From assembly GCA_049975345.1 (NCBI GenBank), contig JBNGDP010000002.1:31667-95666 (forward strand): DNA of 64,000 bases, written 5' to 3'. Each line of letters begins with the position of its first letter. The first letter of the stretch is position 1. The position numbers and the translations under genes were made by a program. The stretch comes from Oceanipulchritudo sp049975345. Its GTDB lineage: Bacteria > Verrucomicrobiota > Verrucomicrobiia > Opitutales > Oceanipulchritudinaceae. Below, in pieces: positions 52,931-61,447 of the stretch. A model generated the notes under the pieces. That model was given only the letters and a program-made list of their open reading frames with translations. It ran no database searches and was not told the origin of the DNA.

Positions 52931-55399
52931 ATGAAAATGGGCATACTCCGCCAGTGGGTGTCACGAATCCTTTTGCCCGTCGGCCTGACAATGACTTGGC
53001 CGGTCATCGCGTCGGCCCGGGATGTGGTTTCCCTTTTCGATGCGGCGATTGCGGACTCGATTCCCTCGGAATCGGTGGCGTACAAGACGGTCGGGGAGCG
53101 GGACCTGGCGCTGCATCTTTTTGATCCCGCGCATGGGGCTCCGCCCCGTGACGCGGCCATCCTCTGGTACCACGGGGGCGGCTGGACCGGGGGCGAGCCG
53201 TATTTCATGTTCCGGCAGGCAAAGTATTTCGCGCTGCTGGGCTTCACCTGTGCGGTGGCGGAATACCGTCTGGCGGGGGAAGACGGGGCCACGATCTTTG
53301 ACTGCGTGGCGGACGCGCGGGACGCCTTTTACTGGGTGCATTCCAACGCCGCGGAGCTCGGGATCGATCCCGGGAAAATTGTCGTCGCCGGGGAATCGGC
53401 GGGCGGGCACCTGGCGGCCTGCGTGGGGACCATTCCCGACGGGCGCGGGGCGGGTATTCCGGTGCCGCAGCCCTGGCCGGCCGGCTGCGTGCTGGTGAAT
53501 CCGATCGTCGACCTGACGACGATTTCCTGGGCCATGACCAAACCGGGCCTGACCCCGGAAGACGTGGCCCTTGCGGAAAGCATTTCCCCCCTGTATTTCG
53601 CCGGCCCGGATTCCTCCCCCGCCCTCCTGCTGCACGGGGCGGCCGATTCGGTGGTTCCCCCGCAGCAGTCCGTCGATTACGCGGAAGCCCTGCACGCGGA
53701 GGGGGTTCCGGCGAACCTGCGCCTCTGGCCGGAAAAGGAGCACGCCTTTTTCCTGTATCTTCCGGAAATCTTCCCGAACCTGAATGACAAACCGGTGATC
53801 CAGCTCAGCCTGCTGGAGATCGAGGCCTTTCTCCAAGCGGAGGGGCTGAATGGTTACCCCGTGGTCCATGGTCATTTCAGTCCGGTACACCTGTTTGCCG
53901 GGGATGACGGTTGGAGCAGCTTCAGCGAATTGTTCGAACTGGACGGGCTGCTCTGCGGAAGCACCTACAAGGGGGGTGTCAACGATGCCGGCACCCTCTT
54001 TTCCATGGATCCGGCCACCCGCGCATTTCGTTTGCTCCACAGCTTCGACTTTACGGACGGCAACGAGCCCTTCAACGGGATGACCACGGACGGGACCCGC
54101 CTGTACGGGGCCTGCAAGTTCGGCGGCGATTTCGGTGAAGGAACCCTCTTCAACATCAACAGGGACGGGACCGGCTTCCAGGTCCTTCATCATTTCGGCG
54201 AGAATGACCAATCGGGCTTTTACCCGCATGCCGGTCCGGTACTGGTGGAAGGGACCCTGTACGGCACCACCTACCATGGAGGAAGCACGGTATGGGGAGG
54301 CACACTGTACCGGTATCCCCTCCCCTCCGGCCCGTTTGAAGTCATCCACAGTTTCACGGAAGCCACCGGCCGCCATCCAACCGGTCAACTGACCCCCGTC
54401 GGGGACTGGCTATACGGCACCACCTCCGATTTCTTCGAGGAAGCGGGCGGAAATTTCGGGACCCTTTTCCGGTACAGCCTCACCAGCGGCCAGTTTGAGC
54501 TGCTCCACGCCTTCGACGGGAGCAGCGAGGGGGGCCATCCATACGACGCATTGTTGTATGACGGGGTGGATACATTGTACGGGACAACCTTCGGCCAACC
54601 CGGCAATCCCCTCAGCATGGGGACCCTTTTTGCGTATTCCATTTCCGCTGACACCCTGACCGTGCTCCACGACTTCGGTTCCAACCCCGGCACCGGCTCC
54701 AAGCCCAACAGCTCCCTGATCACCATCGATTCAAGCGGTTTCCTTTACGGCCACAGCCACGGCAGCAACGATCCGGCGGGCGAGACCGGGACGCTGTTCC
54801 GGATCCGGACCGATGGCAGCGAATTCACCCTTCTGCACCGTTTTACCGGGGGCCTTGCCGGCAACACCCCGATGCGCGGCTTGGCTTACGCGAACGGCGC
54901 CTTCTACGGGGTCACCGCCTTCGGGGGCCTGACGACGAACGTGGATGATCCCGAAACCGGCGGGGGATTCATCTTCCGCTACGCCCCCGTGGAGCCCGCC
55001 ACGGCGGCGCGCAGCGCGTATGTCGGCTGGATGGCCGGTCACGGGCTCCTGGTCAACCAGTCCTTTGCAAACAATGCGGACGCCGATGGCTGGAGCCTCA
55101 TCGAGGAATTCGCCTTTGACGGGTCGCCGTTCTCCGCGGATTCCCATCCTGTAACGGAATTGTCGCTACAAGATCCTCACTCGCTGCGGCTGCGGATTCC
55201 CCGGATCCGCTCGGTGATCACCCCCGGGCTTGGGCTGCAGGGCAGCCACACCCTCGCGGAATGGGTGCCCGCGGCGGGATTCAGCCTGCAGACCCGGGAC
55301 CTCGAACCTGGGTTCGAGGAGCAGGTCTATGACTTTGCCTCCGGCCCTCCCGAGGAAAGCGCCCTCTTCCTGCGCCTGAACATCGGGCTCGGGGATTGA
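52931..55399 (+). CDS. Secreted alpha/beta-hydrolase esterase fused to Gloeo_Verruco-type repeats
   Basis: This exported protein of about 822 aa has a signal peptide (MKMGILRQWVSRILLPVG, cleavage near IASA). Residues about 30-310 are an esterase/lipase of the hormone-sensitive-lipase/BD-FAE kind. The oxyanion HGGG lies near 81, the nucleophile in GESAGG near 154, the acid in HGAADSVVP near 236 and the His in EKEHAFF near 271. Residues about 320-690 hold about eight repeats of the Y-G-T/x-GG-GTLF-D-G-F-LH-F pattern, matching Gloeo_Verruco repeats that should fold as a beta-propeller. A C-terminal region of about 120 residues ends it. It may de-esterify a surface glycan while the propeller binds it. 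It converges with the 55407 gene (7-bp gap). Confidence 0.82.
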   Translation: MKMGILRQWVSRILLPVGLTMTWPVIASARDVVSLFDAAIADSIPSESVAYKTVGERDLALHLFDPAHGAPPRDAAILWYHGGGWTGGEPYFMFRQAKYFALLGFTCAVAEYRLAGEDGATIFDCVADARDAFYWVHSNAAELGIDPGKIVVAGESAGGHLAACVGTIPDGRGAGIPVPQPWPAGCVLVNPIVDLTTISWAMTKPGLTPEDVALAESISPLYFAGPDSSPALLLHGAADSVVPPQQSVDYAEALHAEGVPANLRLWPEKEHAFFLYLPEIFPNLNDKPVIQLSLLEIEAFLQAEGLNGYPVVHGHFSPVHLFAGDDGWSSFSELFELDGLLCGSTYKGGVNDAGTLFSMDPATRAFRLLHSFDFTDGNEPFNGMTTDGTRLYGACKFGGDFGEGTLFNINRDGTGFQVLHHFGENDQSGFYPHAGPVLVEGTLYGTTYHGGSTVWGGTLYRYPLPSGPFEVIHSFTEATGRHPTGQLTPVGDWLYGTTSDFFEEAGGNFGTLFRYSLTSGQFELLHAFDGSSEGGHPYDALLYDGVDTLYGTTFGQPGNPLSMGTLFAYSISADTLTVLHDFGSNPGTGSKPNSSLITIDSSGFLYGHSHGSNDPAGETGTLFRIRTDGSEFTLLHRFTGGLAGNTPMRGLAYANGAFYGVTAFGGLTTNVDDPETGGGFIFRYAPVEPATAARSAYVGWMAGHGLLVNQSFANNADADGWSLIEEFAFDGSPFSADSHPVTELSLQDPHSLRLRIPRIRSVITPGLGLQGSHTLAEWVPAAGFSLQTRDLEPGFEEQVYDFASGPPEESALFLRLNIGLGD

Positions 55400-55406
55400 G
55401 GCCTCC

Positions 55407-58400
55407 TCAGCGATCAACGCCGAACCAGCCCTCCGTGAAGTCGAAGAACCAGCGCCGTCCGGTATTTCCGGTCCCTTTCACGTAGTGGATCCACCTTTCG
55501 TCAAGGAAGCTGTACAGGAATGGATAAATGTCCTCCCGCGTCCAGAGGTAGCCGAAATCAAGGTCATGCAGGTAGAACCCGGAAGCCTCCGCCTGTTCCG
55601 GAACGCTGAGGTACAGCTCCCCGTGCTCGAGGTGGGATATCCAGCGTGGCTTGGCGGCATGGTGCGCGTACCAGCCGAACCAATCCGAATCGCGCCAGAG
55701 GTCGCCGGCATCGGTGGCCTTCGGGTCCGGTTCCTGCATCGTGTCGGCATGGTAGAGCCACTGCATCCGCTCCATGATTCCCGCCGCGTCCGTGGTGGTC
55801 CGCTTCACGCGTTGCCAGGAGGTACCCGGCAGCAGGGCCCAGTCCGTGGAGGCGGTCGCCGTCGCCAGATAGCCGGAATCGCGAAGCGGTCCTTCCTCCG
55901 GCGCCGTTTCCCATGGAAGGGTCTCGACCCCGTACATGCCGGCCGGTATGTGGAGGGCGTCCTCCGTCATGACCGAGGCCTCGAGGCTCAGGGAATAGAT
56001 GTTCGGGAAGGGCAGATCCAGCTCATGGAGCAGGTCGAAGGTGCCCGCCGCTGCGTCGCCCTTGAATATCATGACGGTGTCGTAGGTCGACTGCAGGTAA
56101 AACGGCTCCATCACGGCACGGTTGGCGAACCATCCGTTCTCAAGCGTGTACACCTCGATGCGCTTGAACCGGTTGGCCTCCCTCGCATGCAGCCACACAT
56201 CAAGGAAGCTCTTCGACTGGCCGTTGTTGTAGTGATAGCGGCTGCGCAGGTGGAAGGGTGCCATCCACGCGTAGCTGTAGGTATACTCGTGCGTCTCCGT
56301 GGTGTCGTCCGGATACAGCACCTGCTTGAAAAGCGGGAAGGCGGTGGCCTTGTCCCAGCCCCAGACCTCGAGGGTGTTCCAATGCGGCTCGAAGTACAGG
56401 TAGTGGTTCAGGCCGTCGGGTAGTGAGTCCACCGCGACAAGGTTGCCGGGAAGCTTCGCCCGGGGCAGTTCAAGCGGGCTGGCCGGATCGCTGAAATCAA
56501 GGGCCAGCAGGCGGGAACGCGCCTCGTAGTTGGGATACTTTTCCGGACGCTCATGCTCGATGTATTCGGTCACCGAGGCGACCAGCAGCGGTTCCTCCCA
56601 GAACCAGCCGGAGGACTGGTTCCAGAAATCCTGGACCGGGTAGCTCTTGTAGGCCGGGATGTCGACCATTCCCTCCGGGCTGATCGTCGACACAAGGTAG
56701 CTCAGCGTGGTCTGGTAGTACCAGGGACCCGGCCAGATGGCCATGTCGAGCATGTAGATGTAGTTATTCTGTGTATACTTGGAGGCCCAGAGGACCGAGC
56801 CGTCCGCAAGGAGGTGCCCCGCGAAGCTGCCTCCCATGTAGGGCACCCCTTCCAGCGTCTTCTCGTCGAGGAGAGCCGGCGCCATCGGGTCGGCGAGGTC
56901 GTACACCCGCACGACCAGCGACTGCTTTTCGGGAATCTGCCAATATTCCGCCGGTGCAGCCGGCGTGACATCCTGTAGCAGGACCAGGCGATCCCCCTCG
57001 TGCGCAACGCCGATCAGCCGGCCGGAGGCAAGGGCGACTTCCGCCGCGGGGATGTTGGGCTCGGCCTTTGAGGTCACATACAGCACCGGATCGGCCATCT
57101 CGGTGGGATCGTAGGGATAGCGCCAATACCAGTAGCCGTAAAGGGATTCCGGGGACTCGAGCTGCAGCCAGTAATCCCCGTGGGGGATCAGGTGCTGAAC
57201 GTTCCAGGCCAGGGTGGCGGAGCCTCCCTCGACCGGCACGTCCGGATCGGTGACGTCGGTCGTCACCACTTCCCGGCCGGACACGGTGATGACGGTGTTC
57301 TCCTTGAGATCCCCGCGCCTCGGCACATCGATGTGCTGGATCTGCCCACGCAGCTGGAGCTGGTCCTCTTCATCCCAGGTGATCAACTGCATCGCCTGGA
57401 TCTGGGCCCCCGACTCCCATGACCAGCTTGTGAAGGGCAGCATCAGGAGCCTGGATTCCGGGAAAAAGGAGATGGCCTGGTCGTCGTACTGGGCCTCGCT
57501 CCAGGCCCAGGAATCCTCGCCCAGGAAAACGCGGTCCCGCAGGCTCATGTTGGCGGGGTCGGCGACGTCGAAGATCGACACGGTGAGGTTTCGTTCCTCG
57601 ACCCCGACGGCGAAAAGCTTGTCGTCCACCCACTCGATGTAGTTGGACCAGCCGGGAACTTCGAGCTCGCCGGCGACCACCGGATGCGTGGGATTGCTGT
57701 TGTCGATGGAGAACAACGGATCAACGAAAAGGAAGGTCACGATGTAGACGGTGTCACCATAAAACCGCGACGCGAAGAGGGTTTCACCCGGGGCCAGGTC
57801 GAGGGAGCCGATCTTGGCGAACCCGTCTTCCCCGAGAAGGAAGTTCTCGAGCTTGGTGGCCCGGGAGAACTGCCCCGTGCTCCAGTCGGCCTGCTGGGAA
57901 ATGGTGGTCAGGAGGCCGTCGTTGAAGTTCATCTTGAACTTGTCGTGGAGGATCCCGGAAAGCCTGGCCACGCCGACCTCCTCGGGAATCCCGTTTTCTC
58001 CCGGCACCAGGACGTGCACTTCCGAACGCCAGCGGTAGCGCCAGTCAAGGGAGGAGTGGTACCACTTGTTGAGGCTCAGCAGGATGCCGTCCGGCTGTGC
58101 GGTCAGGACCGCGTCCAGGTAGCCGTCCCCCTCGAAGGTCTGCACGTCGACCACACGGTCCTGAACGCCCTGGGCCAGGGAAATCGTGTACAACCGGATC
58201 AACGGGGCGTTGCGCATTTCGCCATCGGGATTGATTTCCTCGACCCACTCGCGGGTCATCACGTAAAGGAAGTCGTTGTAACGGCGGCTATCCATGTAAC
58301 AGCCGGCTTCCAGTTCCACAGTGTCGGCCAGGCTGAGGGCCGTCCCGTCAAACTGGAGGAACTGCAGTGCCAGTTTCTCGCCGCCCCAGTAGCTGCCGGT

Positions 58401-58985
58401 GCCGATGAGGATGATCCGGCCGCCTTCCATGGCGTACAAATCCTCGCCCTTGGCAGGATAGCGGTAGTAATCCAGCCAGGCCGGCGCCAGGGTGTCCGTC
58501 ATGTCGACGACCTGAAGGCCGCGATACTGGTTGTAAAAATAAAGGGTGGAGTCCTGCCATGCCCAGATGTCGGCCTCCTCGATGACCGGTTCCTCCTTGG
58601 GAGCCCCGCCGCCGGCGTCGACCTCGGGCCCGTAATTGCGGTAATCGGTGGGGGGATAATCCACATAGGCCGCGTCGGGAACCATCGAATTCTGGACCTT
58701 ACCGGCAAAGGGGGACGGGGCCGCTGAACCGAGCACGCGGAGTTGCGCCTGTCCATATTCCTCCGGCAGGGCGATCTTCAGCCACCCGCTGTCGGCGGTG
58801 TCCCGGTATCCCGAGGCAATGGCCAGCCAGCGGCCGGTTTCCGAATCCATGGCCTCCACGCGCACCTGTTGGACGTTGTCCTCGACGCGAACGAGAACAG
58901 CATCGCTACCAATTTGGCCCAGCGCGGAGCCTCCCAAGGCCAGCCAAAAACACGAAAATGGGATAAGAAGTCGCTTCGCTTTCAT
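55407..58985 (-). CDS. Large secreted beta-propeller protein
   Basis: This exported protein of about 1192 aa has a signal peptide (MKAKRLLIPFSCFWLALGG) and a GGAGGG ribosome site 4-5 nt before ATG 58985. From about residue 140 it shows many blades of the type DSTLYFYNQYRGLQVVDMTD, FDVADPANMSLRDRVFLG and VYDLADPMAPALLDEKTLEG. This is the pattern of secreted Beta_propel-domain proteins. The C-terminal about 60 residues are Trp/Tyr rich (DERWIHYVKGTGNTGRRW), like a terminal module common in verrucomicrobial secreted proteins. No catalytic motif is seen, so binding or structural roles are likely. Confidence 0.75.
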   Translation of the reverse strand: MKAKRLLIPFSCFWLALGGSALGQIGSDAVLVRVEDNVQQVRVEAMDSETGRWLAIASGYRDTADSGWLKIALPEEYGQAQLRVLGSAAPSPFAGKVQNSMVPDAAYVDYPPTDYRNYGPEVDAGGGAPKEEPVIEEADIWAWQDSTLYFYNQYRGLQVVDMTDTLAPAWLDYYRYPAKGEDLYAMEGGRIILIGTGSYWGGEKLALQFLQFDGTALSLADTVELEAGCYMDSRRYNDFLYVMTREWVEEINPDGEMRNAPLIRLYTISLAQGVQDRVVDVQTFEGDGYLDAVLTAQPDGILLSLNKWYHSSLDWRYRWRSEVHVLVPGENGIPEEVGVARLSGILHDKFKMNFNDGLLTTISQQADWSTGQFSRATKLENFLLGEDGFAKIGSLDLAPGETLFASRFYGDTVYIVTFLFVDPLFSIDNSNPTHPVVAGELEVPGWSNYIEWVDDKLFAVGVEERNLTVSIFDVADPANMSLRDRVFLGEDSWAWSEAQYDDQAISFFPESRLLMLPFTSWSWESGAQIQAMQLITWDEEDQLQLRGQIQHIDVPRRGDLKENTVITVSGREVVTTDVTDPDVPVEGGSATLAWNVQHLIPHGDYWLQLESPESLYGYWYWRYPYDPTEMADPVLYVTSKAEPNIPAAEVALASGRLIGVAHEGDRLVLLQDVTPAAPAEYWQIPEKQSLVVRVYDLADPMAPALLDEKTLEGVPYMGGSFAGHLLADGSVLWASKYTQNNYIYMLDMAIWPGPWYYQTTLSYLVSTISPEGMVDIPAYKSYPVQDFWNQSSGWFWEEPLLVASVTEYIEHERPEKYPNYEARSRLLALDFSDPASPLELPRAKLPGNLVAVDSLPDGLNHYLYFEPHWNTLEVWGWDKATAFPLFKQVLYPDDTTETHEYTYSYAWMAPFHLRSRYHYNNGQSKSFLDVWLHAREANRFKRIEVYTLENGWFANRAVMEPFYLQSTYDTVMIFKGDAAAGTFDLLHELDLPFPNIYSLSLEASVMTEDALHIPAGMYGVETLPWETAPEEGPLRDSGYLATATASTDWALLPGTSWQRVKRTTTDAAGIMERMQWLYHADTMQEPDPKATDAGDLWRDSDWFGWYAHHAAKPRWISHLEHGELYLSVPEQAEASGFYLHDLDFGYLWTREDIYPFLYSFLDERWIHYVKGTGNTGRRWFFDFTEGWFGVDR

Positions 58986-59048
58986 AGAACCCTCCATATT
59001 CAACAATAGACCCGTTGAAAACCCGGGTCAAACATCTTATACAGCGGA

Positions 59049-59069
59049 TTCCGGGATTTGTTCCCGGAA
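59049..59069. other. Small hairpin behind the AsmA-like gene
   Basis: TTCCGGGA (59049-59056) pairs perfectly with TCCCGGAA (59062-59069) around a 5-nt loop, 18 bp after the stop at 59087 on the minus strand. No T-tract follows in either direction. It may be a processing stem or a weak terminator. Confidence 0.4.
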
Positions 59070-59086
59070 AAACCGGTAAAAAGGGC

Positions 59087-59797
59087 TCAGTCGTCTCCCC
59101 CGCCGAAGAGCTTCTTGATCCCGTCGACGGTGCTGCCTGGGGAACTGGCGGCAGCCTGGATGACCTGGTTAAGGACCACGGACATCACCTCGAAGGCCAT
59201 CTCATCCGGGGTTATGCCGCCTTCGTCGGTGCCGATGTCGCGCAGGACGATTTTGGGAATGGGGACCGGGACCGTGGCGCCGGCCACGCTGAGGGACACC
59301 TGGCCCTCCTCAATGACCAGTTCCTGGATCTCGATCCGGATGCCCGTGTCCTCGTATTTTTCCGGCGGGGCCTCGGCATCCTCGGCCGGGCGGCCCGAGG
59401 CGGCCTTCACGTTGTTGAGGATCTCCTTGATGTTGGAAGTGAGCAGCTTCCGTTCATAATTGAACTTCGGTTGGTAGACGTGCACCTTCTCGATGAGGAT
59501 CCGGTCACCAAGAATGGACAAGGGAGCGACATCGACGTGCGCGCTGCCGAAGGAGATGGAGTAGTCGGACTTGTAGCCCTCCGGGTTCCCGAGAACAAAG
59601 CCCTTCACCGTGCCGGAACCAGTCAGCGGCGATACCCGCAGGCTTTCCATGGTCACCGGAGTCATGGTCACCTGGGGAACAAAGGCGTTCACCCCGGCCA
59701 CCGCCACCTTGCTGATCAGCATGCCGCCGAACCAATAGAGCCCCACCAGGGCGATCACCACAACTACCAGAATTCCAATGAGTGACTTCTTCATCAT
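59087..59797 (-). CDS. AsmA-like membrane-anchored periplasmic protein
   Basis: This 236-aa protein has one N-terminal helix (KSLIGILVVVVIALVGLYWF). A beta-rich domain resembling a single AsmA/LEA-type unit follows (TMESLRVSPLTGSGTVKGFVLGNPEG, then ILGDRILIEKVHVYQPKFNYE). AsmA-family proteins act in envelope lipid homeostasis, but this one is far shorter than full AsmA-family proteins, so the role is open. The C-terminus is Gly/Asp rich. It is divergent from the epimerase gene, with a repeat-containing 150-bp gap between them. Confidence 0.62.
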   Translation of the reverse strand: MMKKSLIGILVVVVIALVGLYWFGGMLISKVAVAGVNAFVPQVTMTPVTMESLRVSPLTGSGTVKGFVLGNPEGYKSDYSISFGSAHVDVAPLSILGDRILIEKVHVYQPKFNYERKLLTSNIKEILNNVKAASGRPAEDAEAPPEKYEDTGIRIEIQELVIEEGQVSLSVAGATVPVPIPKIVLRDIGTDEGGITPDEMAFEVMSVVLNQVIQAAASSPGSTVDGIKKLFGGGDD

Positions 59798-59840
59798 GGG
59801 CGAGGTTTATAAGGAATTCCGCTTGAGAAGCAAAACCAAA

Positions 59841-59886
59841 GTGTCACGGGCATCCCAGGTGTCGCAGGCATCCCTTCCTGCGACAC
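59841..59886. repeat. Imperfect tandem 16-mer with overlapping hairpin upstream of the epimerase gene
   Basis: GTGTCACGGGCATCCC (59841-59856) is repeated as GTGTCGCAGGCATCCC (59859-59874). GTGTCGCAGG (59859-59868) also pairs exactly with CCTGCGACAC (59877-59886) around 8 nt. It lies in the divergent gap between the AsmA-like and epimerase genes. Function is unknown. Confidence 0.7.
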
Positions 59887-59947
59887 TTCCAGTTCTTGCA
59901 ATTCAGAAGATATCGAATAGAAATCCCTTATCGCAACCGCACCTCCA

Positions 59948-61372
59948 ATCCAGACAATCGCCCTTGCCGGAGCCAGCGGCTTCGTGGGCACATCGCTGCG
60001 GATGGCGCTGGGGGAGCAGTACCGCTGGATTGCCCTGACGAGGTCCGATACGGTGGCCCGGACAAAGCCGGGGAGCACGGGAACGGAATGGCGCCAATGC
60101 GACCTGTACTCACTCCCGCAGGTCCGTGCCTCCCTCGAGGGGGCCGACCAGGCGGTCTACATGGTGCACTCCATGCTTCCCTCCAGCCGCCTGGTGCAGG
60201 GGAATTTCCGCGACATGGACCTGCTCCTTGCGGACAATTTCATCCGGGCGGCCGAAGATGCCGGCATCCGGCGGGTCATCTACCTGGGTGGTCTGATTCC
60301 GCATCACGAGGAGGAGTCCCACCTGTCCCCTCATCTGGCCAGCCGGCTGGAGGTCGAACGGGTCCTGAAGGGGCACTCCCTGCCGGTGACGGTCCTGCGG
60401 GCCGGGCTCATCTTCGGGCCGGGTGGCTCCTCCGCCCGCATGCTGATGAACCTGACCCGGCGCCTGCCGGTCATGATCCTCCCGGCCTGGACCGATAACA
60501 CCACCCAGTCCATCGACATCAAGGACGTGGTCCGGGCCTTTGAGTTGGTTCTGCAATCGGACACCCTGACCGGCACCTATGACCTGGCCGGCCACCCCCC
60601 CATGACCTACCGGGACATGATCCTGCGCACCGGCATCGTCCTCGGCCGGGAAACGGCCTCCCTGAAGCTGCCGGCCAATTTCTTCCGTTTCAGCCGCCTC
60701 TGGGTGAGTCTTTTCAGCGGGACCCCGCCCCATCTGGTCAATCCCCTCCTCGAAAGCCTGCGCCACGACCTGCGGGCACGGAACAACCCGGTCATGGAAG
60801 CGATCCGGGAGGACGCCACGCCCTTCGAGGAAAGCGTGCGCGAAGCCGTCGGGCCGGATGGGCGACCCCTGCCGAACCCGCGCGACTTCACCCAGCCCGG
60901 CGACCGCCAACGTCTCCGGGAAGCCCGCCGGGTCCGCTCCATCCAGCGCATGCCGCTTCCGGATAGCTGGTCCGCCCGGCAGCTCAGCGACAGCTACGCG
61001 AAGTGGATCGCCGGGGCCTCCTGCGGGATCATCCGCGAGCGGCGGGATGAAAACGGCGTGCTTTCGCTCAGTTTCCTCCTCCGCCGATGGGTCCTTCTCG
61101 AGCTGACCCCCACGCCCTACTCCGTCGACTCCCAGTTCCGCCGCGCCTACTATGTCACCGGCGGCATCCTGGCCCGGAAAGTTGATCCTCCGGGGCGCTT
61201 CGAATTGCGCATCTTCCCTGAAATGAAATGCCTCATCGCCGCCATTCACGGATACCAGCCCCGACTCCCCTGGTGGCTCTACATCTATACCCAGGCCATC
61301 ATCCATGTCTGCGTCATGGCCGGGTTCCGGCGGCACCTCGGCCGCCTCTGCCGCGGAAAATCCCGGCAGTAA
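59948..61372 (+). CDS. NAD(P)-dependent epimerase/dehydrogenase-like protein with non-canonical start
   Basis: This protein of about 475 aa has an N-terminal atypical short-chain dehydrogenase (NmrA/epimerase type). IALAGASGFVG is the nucleotide-binding loop, then VYMVHSMLPSS and VIYLGGLIP, and LRAGLIFGPGGSSARML. The C-terminal about 180 residues form a second domain (DUF2867-like in position) ending in a hydrophobic segment. In-frame with the Rossmann motif there is no ATG, GTG or TTG between the stop at 59918 and the motif. The first canonical start is the GTG at 59984, inside the motif. The codon at 59948 is ATC followed by QTIALAGASG, which fits a mutated or rare start. A sequencing error is possible. 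Confidence 0.75.
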   Translation: MQTIALAGASGFVGTSLRMALGEQYRWIALTRSDTVARTKPGSTGTEWRQCDLYSLPQVRASLEGADQAVYMVHSMLPSSRLVQGNFRDMDLLLADNFIRAAEDAGIRRVIYLGGLIPHHEEESHLSPHLASRLEVERVLKGHSLPVTVLRAGLIFGPGGSSARMLMNLTRRLPVMILPAWTDNTTQSIDIKDVVRAFELVLQSDTLTGTYDLAGHPPMTYRDMILRTGIVLGRETASLKLPANFFRFSRLWVSLFSGTPPHLVNPLLESLRHDLRARNNPVMEAIREDATPFEESVREAVGPDGRPLPNPRDFTQPGDRQRLREARRVRSIQRMPLPDSWSARQLSDSYAKWIAGASCGIIRERRDENGVLSLSFLLRRWVLLELTPTPYSVDSQFRRAYYVTGGILARKVDPPGRFELRIFPEMKCLIAAIHGYQPRLPWWLYIYTQAIIHVCVMAGFRRHLGRLCRGKSRQ

Positions 61373-61411
61373 ACGTCAAAGTTTCCATATCAGCACATTG
61401 GGATTTGACGT
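61373..61411. promoter_or_regulatory. 8-bp inverted repeat ACGTCAAA/TTTGACGT
   Basis: ACGTCAAA (61373-61380) starts right after the epimerase stop and is the exact reverse complement of TTTGACGT (61404-61411), with 23 nt between. It lies 37 bp ahead of the endonuclease start. It could be an operator for the endonuclease gene or a weak stem; there is no T-tract. Confidence 0.35.
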
Positions 61412-61447
61412 GGGGTCCGCCTCAGGGAATTTTCCCTCCGTCGGATT

